A DNA stretch of 64,000 nucleotides from Sphingobacterium sp. GVS05A (GTDB lineage: Bacteria; Bacteroidota; Bacteroidia; Sphingobacteriales; Sphingobacteriaceae): the NCBI RefSeq assembly GCF_019969845.1, contig NZ_JAHXYR010000006.1, positions 62,001 to 126,000 on the forward strand. Reading direction: 5' to 3'. The first letter of the stretch is position 1, and each line of letters begins with the position of its first letter. The position numbers and the translations under genes were made by a program. Positions 42,293-50,202 of the stretch are shown here, in pieces. Below the pieces are notes generated by a model. The model was given only the letters and a program-made list of their open reading frames with translations, was not told the origin of the DNA and ran no database searches.

Positions 42293-43805
42293 TTCCTGTC
42301 ATTTCAACGGGGATATCTACGCCCAAAAGTTTGAGAACGGTTGGAGCGATATCACCCAATTTACCATCTGCGATTTTTTTGTAGTGATCATCAATCAAGA
42401 TACAAGGAACCAAATTGGTTGTATGTGCCGTATTTGGTGAACCATCTTCATTGACCATAAATTCTGAATTACCGTGGTCAGCCAAAATGATAAATGAATA
42501 ACCATTTTTCAATCCTGTTTCCACCACTGTTTTTGTGCATTGATCTACTGTTTCTACTGCTTTTACGACAGCCTCAAATACACCAGTATGGCCTACCATA
42601 TCAGGGTTTGCGAAATTTAGGCAGATAAAGTCAGGCTGAAGAGTTTCCATATCATTGACAATTGCTTCGGTGATTCCACTTGCAGACATTTCAGGTTGAA
42701 GGTCGTAAGTAGCCACTTTTGGAGAAGGGACCAAAAGACGGTTCTCACCTTCGAATTGCTGTTCACGGCCACCCGAAAAGAAGAATGTCACGTGTGGATA
42801 TTTTTCAGTTTCGGCAATACGGGTCTGTGTTTTATGATTGGCTTCCAAAACCTCACCCAAGGTGTTTGTCAGGTTATCTTTTTGGAAAACAACACGTACA
42901 TTTTTGAAGGTTTCGTCATAGGCTGTTAGCGTAACATAGTACAGATTCAACGGTACAAGATCATACTCAGGGAAGGCTTTCTGTGTCAGTGCAATGCTGA
43001 TTTCACGACCACGGTCTGTTCTGAAATTGTAACAGAAGACGACATCACCTTCCTGAATTGTTGCTACAGCGGTGCCATCTTCATTGACCAATGTGATTGG
43101 TTTAACAAATTCGTCTGTTACTCCTGCATCATATGATTTTTGGATCGCAGCAACCAGGTCATTGGTTTTTTCACCTTCGGCTTTCACCAAAAGATCATAA
43201 GCCAACTTGACGCGTTCCCATCTGTTGTCACGGTCCATTGCATAATATCGACCGATGGCAGAAGCAAAAGTACCTGAAGTTGTTTTTAGATATTCCTGTA
43301 AATCTTTGACATAGCCGATCCCCGAATTAGGGTCGGTGTCACGACCATCCAGGAAAGCATGGATAAAAACCTGCTCACTGTTTAGTCCAGCATGTTTGGC
43401 AGCATCACAAAGACCTTTTAGGTGCTTGGTGTGTGCATGTACACCACCATCCGAAAGTAAACCGATAAAGTGTACTTTTTTATTATTTTCAAGCGCATAT
43501 TTAAATGCGTCCTGGATAACAATATCTGTATTGAATACGCCGTCATTTACCGCTTTGTGGATACGTCCTAATTCTTGATAGACAACTCTTCCGGCTCCAA
43601 GATTCATGTGGCCAACCTCAGAGTTACCCATCTGTCCATCAGGAAGGCCAACGGCTTCACCGGAAGCTTCCAGGCTTGAATTTGGGTATGTTTCCAATAA
43701 ATGATCTAAAAATGGGGTATTTGCAGCTTCAACTGCATTTGATTTATCATGTTTTCCGTATCCTAGTCCGTCTAGGATCATGAGTGCAACTTTTTTCTTA
43801 TTCAT
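42273..43805 (-). CDS. gpmI: 2,3-bisphosphoglycerate-independent phosphoglycerate mutase
   Basis: A 510-residue cytoplasmic alkaline-phosphatase-superfamily enzyme that interconverts 3- and 2-phosphoglycerate with two metal ions. The catalytic Ser is S62 in GNSEVGHMNLGAGR, and D12 in MILDGLGYG is a metal ligand, at exactly the positions known for the family. Further metal ligands are seen in NFANPDMVGHTG (about 410) and LADHGNSE (about 453). Its own promoter (ATTG-20 bp-TATCTTTG) lies only 8 bp before the ATG, so the transcript may be nearly leaderless. The lipoprotein gene overlaps its 3' end by 20 bp. Confidence 0.97.
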   Translation of the reverse strand: MNKKKVALMILDGLGYGKHDKSNAVEAANTPFLDHLLETYPNSSLEASGEAVGLPDGQMGNSEVGHMNLGAGRVVYQELGRIHKAVNDGVFNTDIVIQDAFKYALENNKKVHFIGLLSDGGVHAHTKHLKGLCDAAKHAGLNSEQVFIHAFLDGRDTDPNSGIGYVKDLQEYLKTTSGTFASAIGRYYAMDRDNRWERVKLAYDLLVKAEGEKTNDLVAAIQKSYDAGVTDEFVKPITLVNEDGTAVATIQEGDVVFCYNFRTDRGREISIALTQKAFPEYDLVPLNLYYVTLTAYDETFKNVRVVFQKDNLTNTLGEVLEANHKTQTRIAETEKYPHVTFFFSGGREQQFEGENRLLVPSPKVATYDLQPEMSASGITEAIVNDMETLQPDFICLNFANPDMVGHTGVFEAVVKAVETVDQCTKTVVETGLKNGYSFIILADHGNSEFMVNEDGSPNTAHTTNLVPCILIDDHYKKIADGKLGDIAPTVLKLLGVDIPVEMTGNVLVSE

Positions 43806-43812
43806 CGTATAA

Positions 43813-43844
43813 CAAAGATAACCTTAATTTTAGAATCTATCAAT
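43813..43844 (-). promoter_or_regulatory. Promoter of gpmI
   Basis: On the minus strand ATTG (43841-43844), a 20-bp spacer and TATCTTTG (43813-43820), an exact -7 match. The G of the -7 box is 8 bp from the gpmI A of ATG. Confidence 0.7.
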
Positions 43845-43895
43845 GCGTCTTTAAAATCTTCCCTCGTTTATATGCAATAATTTTATAGGTTTGTG

Positions 43896-43924
43896 GCATA
43901 GTTTATGTTTAGTATAAACTATGC
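43896..43924. promoter_or_regulatory. 11-bp inverted repeat in the gpmI/DUF4783 divergent region
   Basis: GCATAGTTTAT and ATAAACTATGC are perfect arms with a 7-bp spacer (43896-43906, 43914-43924). It lies between divergent genes and lacks a T-run, so it is more like an operator than a terminator. Confidence 0.5.
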
Positions 43925-43980
43925 TACCTAATGATTGATTACATCTATTGTGGAAACTGTTCTGTCTTATTTTGAGCTAT

Positions 43981-44439
43981 ATGAAACTTTTAAGCTACTG
44001 CGTATTTATATTTGTTTATAGTCTTTTTATACACACTAACGCCTCAGGGCATCTTTTGAAAGATTTAAACTATTCGTCACAGCCTGTTGCATGGGAAGGA
44101 GAGGAGTCTTTGGGAAGTATTTCCGAAGAACTAAAAACCTATTTAAAGGAGGGGAATGCAAAGAATATTGCGAAATATTTTGGTTCCAATCTGACCCTGT
44201 CCCTATTGGGAGAAAATGGCGTGTATACCAAATACCAGTCCGAGATTATGCTGGGTACATTTTTTAACCAACATAAACCCAAGACCGTCAAACTGACCCA
44301 GGCCAGTAATGCAAACAATGGTTATCAATATTTCACCTTTTCATTAGCTACAGAACAAGCCAATTACCGTGTGTTTATTAAGATAAGTGCGGGATCCAAT
44401 AGTCAGACAATAGAAGAACTTCGGATCGATAAAAGTTAA
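43981..44439 (+). CDS. DUF4783 domain-containing exported protein
   Basis: The ATG at 43981 gives a signal peptide (MKLLSYCVFIFVYSLFI); the frame is open upstream to a TTG at 43948 but that is unlikely. The product is 152 residues. The body after the signal (about 40-150) matches the DUF4783 pattern of a small NTF2-like fold: ISEELKTYLKEGNAKNIAKYF, NLTLSLLGENGVYTKYQSEIML and a closing strand. The role is unknown. In my knowledge it often lies next to nadC in Bacteroidota, as here, 76 bp upstream. A TTATTTTG -7-like box (one mismatch) ends 7 bp before the ATG. Confidence 0.82.
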   Translation: MKLLSYCVFIFVYSLFIHTNASGHLLKDLNYSSQPVAWEGEESLGSISEELKTYLKEGNAKNIAKYFGSNLTLSLLGENGVYTKYQSEIMLGTFFNQHKPKTVKLTQASNANNGYQYFTFSLATEQANYRVFIKISAGSNSQTIEELRIDKS

Positions 44440-44515
44440 GTCAGACGCTATTTTTTTATCATTCTATTTTTCGATTAAAAAATTATTCCACATCTTAGCC
44501 CAATAAATTGAATTT

Positions 44516-45373
44516 ATGGAGAAGGAAATCAAGGATTATTTGGCGCAGTTTGTAAAACAATCAGTCGCGGAAGATCTCGGAGATGGTGATCATACCTCTT
44601 TATCCACGATAGAGGTGGGGGCACAGGGAGAGGCGAAACTGATTGTTAAGGACGAGGGTATTTTGGCAGGCGTAGAGGTTGCTCAGGCGATTATGAGTTA
44701 CATCGATGAAACCTTGGCCTGTGAGGTATTTATTCCCGATGGAAGCCAGGTAAAAGTTGGTGATATCGCGTTTTACGTTCGCGGAAATATCCAGAGTATT
44801 CTGTTGGCAGAGCGTTTGGTATTGAATGTGATGCAACGTATGAGTGGTATAGCGACGACAACCCGAAAATATGTGGAGCTGTTGAAAGGCACAGATACAC
44901 AGGTATTGGATACTCGAAAGACAACACCTTTACTTCGAGTATTGGAAAAGGAAGCGGTCAAAATAGGTGGCGGCACCAATCATCGGTTTGGATTATTCGA
45001 TATGATTCTGATCAAAGACAATCATGTGGATTATAGTGGTGGGATTATACCGGCATTGACACGCGCAAATGACTATCGAAAGAAATTAAATAAACCAATT
45101 GAAATAGAAATAGAGGTCCGAAATTTTGCGGAACTTGACGAAGTTCTTAACTTTGGCGAAGTGGACCGAATCATGTTGGATAATTTTTCACCTGCGGATG
45201 TGGCGAAAGCTGTTAAAATTATCGATCATCGATTTAAGACAGAAGCTTCTGGGGGAATAACATTTGAAACCATTCGGGCCTATGCAGAGGCTGGAGTAGA
45301 CTATATCTCGGTGGGCGCTTTGACACACAGTGTCAAGAGCTTAGATCTGAGTCTGAAAGCCAAATTATTATAA
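44516..45373 (+). CDS. nadC: Nicotinate-nucleotide pyrophosphorylase (quinolinate phosphoribosyltransferase)
   Basis: A 285-residue cytoplasmic enzyme that converts quinolinate and PRPP to nicotinate mononucleotide in de novo NAD synthesis. The N-terminal region has EDLGDGDHTS and the active-site TRKTTPLLRVLEKEAVKIGGGTNHRFGLFD run, with Arg and Lys residues for quinolinate. Later ones include IEIEVRN, VDRIMLDNF and ASGGITFETIRAYAEAGVDYIS, all of the family. Order DUF4783-nadC-plsY suggests one operon, with 16 bp to plsY. The length is normal. Confidence 0.97.
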   Translation: MEKEIKDYLAQFVKQSVAEDLGDGDHTSLSTIEVGAQGEAKLIVKDEGILAGVEVAQAIMSYIDETLACEVFIPDGSQVKVGDIAFYVRGNIQSILLAERLVLNVMQRMSGIATTTRKYVELLKGTDTQVLDTRKTTPLLRVLEKEAVKIGGGTNHRFGLFDMILIKDNHVDYSGGIIPALTRANDYRKKLNKPIEIEIEVRNFAELDEVLNFGEVDRIMLDNFSPADVAKAVKIIDHRFKTEASGGITFETIRAYAEAGVDYISVGALTHSVKSLDLSLKAKLL

Positions 45374-45389
45374 GAACTGATTTAATTTA

Positions 45390-46040
45390 ATGATATCGAT
45401 TTATTTAGTAATTGCAGTATTACTAGCTTATTTGTTTGGTTCTATACCTACAGCAGTTTGGTTAGGTCAGGCATTTTATGGCGTAGATGTTCGTGAGTAT
45501 GGGAGTGGTAATGCTGGAGCGACTAACACCTTTCGCGTATTAGGACCGCGTGCCGGCTCCATCGTGATGTTTGTGGATATATTCAAGGGTTGGACAGCAA
45601 CAAATCTTGCCTATCTGATTGAGTTGGGCCAAAATACCAGTGATGTTCAGTTCGTTAATTTTCAGTTGGCTTTGGGAGTGATTGCTGTGATAGGACATCT
45701 ATTTCCTGTATTTGCGGGCTTCCGGGGAGGAAAAGGGGTGGCGACATTGTGTGGAATGATTCTGGCGATACATACACCGGCAGCCTTAGTTTGTGTATCG
45801 GTATTTGTCATTATCCTATTGACGACACATTATGTATCCCTAAGTTCAATTTCGGCCGGTTTTGCTTTTCCATTTAGCTTGGCATTTATTTTTAAAACTA
45901 CCATTCCTTCGGTATTGCTTTATGGTATTGCCATTTGTACGCTGCTATTAATTACCCATCAAAAGAATATTGAGCGCTTGCTAAAAGGACATGAGTCCAA
46001 GATTTATCTATTCAAGAAAAAAAACAAGGCAAAAGAATAG
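45390..46040 (+). CDS. plsY: Glycerol-3-phosphate acyltransferase PlsY
   Basis: A 216-residue inner-membrane protein with about 5 helices. The PlsY motifs are visible: GSGNAGATNTFRVLG (motif 1, phosphate loop), GHLFPVFAGFRGGKGVAT (motif 2) and SLSSISAGFAFPFSLAF. It acylates glycerol-3-phosphate with acyl-phosphate in phospholipid synthesis. The start is 16 bp after nadC, so co-transcription is likely. A Lys-rich C-terminal tail (KKKNKAKE) is unremarkable. Confidence 0.96.
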   Translation: MISIYLVIAVLLAYLFGSIPTAVWLGQAFYGVDVREYGSGNAGATNTFRVLGPRAGSIVMFVDIFKGWTATNLAYLIELGQNTSDVQFVNFQLALGVIAVIGHLFPVFAGFRGGKGVATLCGMILAIHTPAALVCVSVFVIILLTTHYVSLSSISAGFAFPFSLAFIFKTTIPSVLLYGIAICTLLLITHQKNIERLLKGHESKIYLFKKKNKAKE

Positions 46041-46216
46041 GCACAATAATTGCATCCTAAAAAAGTATTTAATAGAATATTATGAAATAGCTGCGCTAGA
46101 AAAGCAGAGACCCTGCGAATCTAGCCTAGACATTCCATATAATCATTGAAAATGAGACTGGGCCTGAGAGCTCATGAATACAATTGAAACAAACACAGAT
46201 GAATAATAAGATACAT

Positions 46217-47029
46217 ATGAAAAGCATGTTTAAGTATTCGGCTATAGTATTGGCCTGTGTAGCGCTGGCATCTGGGTTGTCAGGTTGTGCTACTTCAGCT
46301 GTTACGGGAAAAAAATATTTGAAATTGGTCAGTGCTGACCAGGTCAACCAACAGGCTGCGCTGGCGTACAAAGATTTCTTGTCAAAAAATAATACAAAGG
46401 TTATTACCGGTACGGCGGATGCGGCGATGGTAAAACGTGTAGGTAACCGATTGGCAACAGCGGTCAATCAATACTTGCAGAGCAAAGGCATAGCCAATAA
46501 ATATAATTTCAATTGGGAATTTAACCTGGTGAAGAGTGATGATGTGAACGCTTGGTGTATGCCTGGTGGGAAAGTTGCTGTGTATACCGGAATACTTCAA
46601 GTAACGCGTACCGAAGCTGGTATGGCAACAGTAATGGGACACGAAATTGCGCACGCCATTGAAGAGCACTCCGTAGCGCAGGCATCTAACCAAATGGCTT
46701 TACAAATGGGTGGTCAGATTCTGGGCTCAGCAGCAGGAATGACTGGTAGTAGCTCCCTTGGAATCTTTAATAACCTGTATGGTTTGGGAGGCAGCTTGGC
46801 CCAGCTAAAATTCTCACGTAGCGATGAATCTTCTGCAGATCAGGCTGGATTAATTATCATGGCATTGGCCGGTTACGATCCGAATGAAGCCATTGGATTT
46901 TGGAAGCGCATGGCAGCGGGCAGTCAAAAAGGACAACCAGAGTTCTTGAGTACTCACCCAAGCGATGCGAGACGTATTGCCGATATTGAGAAGCAGATTC
47001 CAAATGCAATGCGGTATTACAAAAAGTAA
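46217..47029 (+). CDS. M48 family metalloprotease, lipoprotein
   Basis: The ATG at 46217 gives a signal peptide with lipobox LSGC; in-frame ATGs at 46184 and 46199 would lengthen it without use. The product is 270 residues. The zinc site HEIAH has H142, E143 and H146, followed by the third ligand Glu in the SRSDESSADQAG segment (DE-x-x-AD), typical of M48/LoiP-type proteases. CMPGGKVAVYTGIL and LSTHPSDARRI are further family marks. It probably degrades or quality-controls envelope proteins while anchored by lipid. A strong bidirectional terminator follows. Confidence 0.93.
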   Translation: MKSMFKYSAIVLACVALASGLSGCATSAVTGKKYLKLVSADQVNQQAALAYKDFLSKNNTKVITGTADAAMVKRVGNRLATAVNQYLQSKGIANKYNFNWEFNLVKSDDVNAWCMPGGKVAVYTGILQVTRTEAGMATVMGHEIAHAIEEHSVAQASNQMALQMGGQILGSAAGMTGSSSLGIFNNLYGLGGSLAQLKFSRSDESSADQAGLIIMALAGYDPNEAIGFWKRMAAGSQKGQPEFLSTHPSDARRIADIEKQIPNAMRYYKK

Positions 47030-47069
47030 AAAAATACAAGCATAGTTTATATGCTTCACATCGAATAAT

Positions 47070-47107
47070 AAAAACGGGAGTGTCCACCTTTGGACACTCC
47101 CGTTTTT
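47070..47107. terminator. Bidirectional terminator between M48 protease and Sus locus
   Basis: A 17-bp perfect stem (47070-47086 with 47091-47107) with a CCTT loop, five A at the left end and a T-run at the right. It ends the plus-strand protease gene and the minus-strand Sus operon. Confidence 0.92.
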
Positions 47108-47192
47108 TTATTTCATTTTTTCGAATCCCCCTTATGTCCTATTTTCGATTATTCCGTGCTAAACGGTTCTTTGGGGGGATTATTTCTTTGTG

Positions 47193-48869
47193 TTATTTTG
47201 AAAACCTGAAATTAGCAAAGTAATAAGTAATATCCGCCGGAGGACTGAATGTTCCGCCGGGCTCACCACCAATGTTAATGACGATTACCCTGTTGTGTTT
47301 GTCTTTTGCTGAAGACAAATCAATGGTCACATCCTTCCATTTTGTCAGATCGCTGTCCGGAATTGGGGTGGCATTTCGGTCCAGCTCCCAGTACTCCTGA
47401 CCAAAGGCGCTTTCGCTGGAAAATGCCCACATATAGTTCATAAATCTAGGCCACAATTTTTGGAAAGCGCTGTAACTACCAGTAAATTTAGATTTGTCGG
47501 GTGCATAGACCTTGAATTTAAGATACTTGTAGGTTGCGATATTAAATCGATATTCCTTTGGAAGTGTAAATACAAAGGAAGCGCTCGCTGCCTTTAGTGT
47601 TATTTTCATTGGGTTCACAATAGCTGTTCCCGCCGGGGCATCCGTCGCTGGATTAACAATATCCGTTGCCCAATTATTGTCCTGAATCTTTCCGTCCAGG
47701 AAGAAATTCATCGGAATCAAGCTTTCATCCGGAGGTGTCACCCATTCGACAATGTTTTTGCCATCATAGCGTTTCAGTAACTCGTCTATTCCTAGCGAAT
47801 TGGGGACATATTTAATTTTTTTGATTATCCCCAGATCCAGTAGATCTAACATCGCTTGTGCATTCGCATTTGATATGGCCGATACATGGCGTATAAAAGG
47901 CTGAAACTTGCCACCACCGATCGTTTTGACCACGCCATTTCTGTTGTAATCAAGAATTTTAACATTAAACAGGTCACCGCCGGTCAGATCCAATTCAGTT
48001 ACATTGGAAAAATAGAATAAATCCTGTAAACTATTCGTGTGAATCGGAAAAGTCAATTTCTTAATTCCCGCAGCGACATTTGCATTGAAGGTTGTGACCC
48101 CGTTCGCGACGAGGATATCCCGTTCTGTTGGATTGAAAGTTGTCTCTCCGGTCGGCAAAGTGATATCGAGTGTCTGTGTATAGGTGATCGAGTCTACTAT
48201 TTCCTGTCCACCCACTTTTGGAATCACGTTATAGGATAGTTTCATTGCCACCGTAGATCCGGGATTGAGGTTTGCCGCAAATATACGTGGTGAGGCCCCT
48301 CGGGTTCCTGTAATTGTTTTTCCGGTCTTATCTTTATATTCATAAGAAAGACTTTTATAAGTCAATAGGATCGATGATAGCGAGCTCGTCCAGTCGATGA
48401 CCATCGCATTCGGCGAGGTCATAATCCGTGGAGAAGCGATGACCAGGTTTTTTACGTCACTTTCGGTAAATGGAATGACAGCGATTTGCTGTGGTACCGA
48501 CTTATTGTCAAATTCGTCTATGGTATAGACTTTAAATCGGTACAGTTTAGACTGCTTGAGTCCTTTGATATTTAACCATGAAACCAATGAATCAATGATG
48601 ATTTTCTGATTGTCATATTCAACAATTGTTTTTTTGGATTTTCCCATCCGGATCTGACTCGAGGGAATCCGCCCTGCCTTTATCAGATCAATTTCGACCC
48701 GTTCATAGCCGATCTTGGCGGCGATAGTATCATAGCGTTGCGGATACACAGTTTCCTCCGCGTAGGGTTTTATATTATCGTACATTTTCTTGCAGGAAAA
48801 GCTAAAAGCCATTAACGTCAAGACAACTAAAAACCCAGCTATTTTTCTGAACTTATTTTTTGTTTTCAT
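47193..48869 (-). CDS. Sus-locus lipoprotein with DUF4998 domain
   Basis: A 558-residue protein with a lipobox (AFSFSCKK, C near 26). The N-terminal part with SSQIRMGKSKKTIVEYDNQ and a tandem fibronectin-like strand pattern matches my recollection of DUF4998. The middle has a WSSSL-type segment and leucine-rich strands (LTFPIHTNSLQDLFYFSNVTELDLTGG), and the C-terminal part (about 420-558) is beta-rich with Trp/Tyr residues, possibly a carbohydrate-binding-type domain. It is the last gene of the susC-susD-lipoprotein-lipoprotein unit, 24 bp after the previous gene, and probably binds glycan at the cell surface. Enzyme activity is not evident. Confidence 0.75.
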   Translation of the reverse strand: MKTKNKFRKIAGFLVVLTLMAFSFSCKKMYDNIKPYAEETVYPQRYDTIAAKIGYERVEIDLIKAGRIPSSQIRMGKSKKTIVEYDNQKIIIDSLVSWLNIKGLKQSKLYRFKVYTIDEFDNKSVPQQIAVIPFTESDVKNLVIASPRIMTSPNAMVIDWTSSLSSILLTYKSLSYEYKDKTGKTITGTRGASPRIFAANLNPGSTVAMKLSYNVIPKVGGQEIVDSITYTQTLDITLPTGETTFNPTERDILVANGVTTFNANVAAGIKKLTFPIHTNSLQDLFYFSNVTELDLTGGDLFNVKILDYNRNGVVKTIGGGKFQPFIRHVSAISNANAQAMLDLLDLGIIKKIKYVPNSLGIDELLKRYDGKNIVEWVTPPDESLIPMNFFLDGKIQDNNWATDIVNPATDAPAGTAIVNPMKITLKAASASFVFTLPKEYRFNIATYKYLKFKVYAPDKSKFTGSYSAFQKLWPRFMNYMWAFSSESAFGQEYWELDRNATPIPDSDLTKWKDVTIDLSSAKDKHNRVIVINIGGEPGGTFSPPADITYYFANFRFSK

Positions 48870-48893
48870 ACTTTATGTCTTAGAGGTCCCTAT

Positions 48894-50165
48894 TTAGTTA
48901 CTTTTGCGTCCGTAAAGCGTGATTTCGGAAAGACAGTTCGCATCATCTAAAGTATAGTCAGATGTAAAACCCTTTACAGCTTCATACCTGAACCATCTTG
49001 TCTTCTTCGTGTACTTCGGATTGTCGGGATACATATAAGCCATATCGCCGGCTTCGCCTTTTTTCACAAATTCAAGTTCACTGATCCCAAAAGGTACCGG
49101 AATAAAGTGCTCTGATACAGGTTCCCAGTCTTGTTTGGCATCATCCCAGATATACATTTTGAACCTTCCGACATTTTCGCTGCGGTAGTACTGCCCTCTG
49201 GAGATATTGGCCAATCCCCCGGAGTGCCGTTGTACGGTAATAATGCGGCTCAGTTCATAATATGCACCCAGGTCGATGATAAAGTTCCATGGCATATTGC
49301 CATCAGCCGTTTTTCCAGTTCGTCCCCTTCCGTGGGTGTGCATAAAGTTGAGGTTGTCACCACGGTCTATGATATCGTCTATGACGTAGCGTGAGCGCCC
49401 TTCCAGCCCGTCGCCAAAGGCCATTGGGATACGGCCGATGGAATCTGCGGCTTTAGGCAGTACCCAGTCTTTTTTCGGTATTTTCGTATCTTCGAGGAGG
49501 GAAATATTCCCTTTGTCTATTGTTGCCGTGGTATTTCCATAGCTGTCTTCGACGCGAACTTTCACACTTACTTTTTCTGTTGACGGGAGCACCAGGTCAT
49601 TGATAAACCTTCGGTCGGTAGCCAGATTGGACGAAAAGACCGAGGTCAGGCTACGAGGTGTGCCATTTTGGTTAAAAGTAAAGTCTACATAAACATTGAC
49701 GTCCTGTTTGAGCTCATTCTCCCAGTCCAGAAAGAAGGAACTGAAGCCCGGTTTCACCTGTATGGAACTGGCTACCCGGGTAAAAGCAGGTTCCAGAGAC
49801 TGCACCTTGACATCCAGTGCTTCTGATCTGTTGCCCGTGCGGTCTACGGCATACAGTTTTATGGTGTATTCATCCGTGTTGGGCAGTCCATACACATCTA
49901 GGGAATCCACAAAATAAGAGGCGGAAAAGGTGAATGATTTACCGTTGGGATTGGTGTAAACGGCATCGATGCTCATAAGATCTTCATCTTTTGGTATATT
50001 GTAAAAAAAACGGGCTCCACCGTATAAGGGTGTATACCTGCGCAGTTCTACCTTTCCGGGTGGCGTAGTATCGTCCGCAGCCGGAGAAAATCGCTCAATC
50101 TCTTTACAGGCAACGAAAAGCATTAGTAGACTAAATGCGATATATTGGAGATTTAATTTGATCAT
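48894..50165 (-). CDS. Sus-locus lipoprotein with DUF4959/DUF5126/DUF5000 architecture
   Basis: A 423-residue protein with a lipobox (LFVACKE, C20). Residues about 30-130 resemble DUF4959, about 130-230 a second fibronectin-like domain (DUF5126) and about 260-420 a DUF5000 discoidin-type (F5/8C-like) module, with WNFIIDLGAYYELSRI and FKMYIWDDAKQDWEPV typical of such folds. These surface proteins accompany SusCD pairs and likely bind glycan. The start is 37 bp after the susD gene. Domain names are from recognition of pattern, not a search. Confidence 0.8.
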   Translation of the reverse strand: MIKLNLQYIAFSLLMLFVACKEIERFSPAADDTTPPGKVELRRYTPLYGGARFFYNIPKDEDLMSIDAVYTNPNGKSFTFSASYFVDSLDVYGLPNTDEYTIKLYAVDRTGNRSEALDVKVQSLEPAFTRVASSIQVKPGFSSFFLDWENELKQDVNVYVDFTFNQNGTPRSLTSVFSSNLATDRRFINDLVLPSTEKVSVKVRVEDSYGNTTATIDKGNISLLEDTKIPKKDWVLPKAADSIGRIPMAFGDGLEGRSRYVIDDIIDRGDNLNFMHTHGRGRTGKTADGNMPWNFIIDLGAYYELSRIITVQRHSGGLANISRGQYYRSENVGRFKMYIWDDAKQDWEPVSEHFIPVPFGISELEFVKKGEAGDMAYMYPDNPKYTKKTRWFRYEAVKGFTSDYTLDDANCLSEITLYGRKSN

Positions 50166-50202
50166 GTTTGTCTTTATTAATTGTTACAATAAGAGCTTAG
50201 TA

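Noticed and set aside
43896..43924. The 11-bp inverted repeat as a transcription terminator
   Set aside because: It lies between two divergent starts and has no T-run on either strand, so termination makes no sense here.
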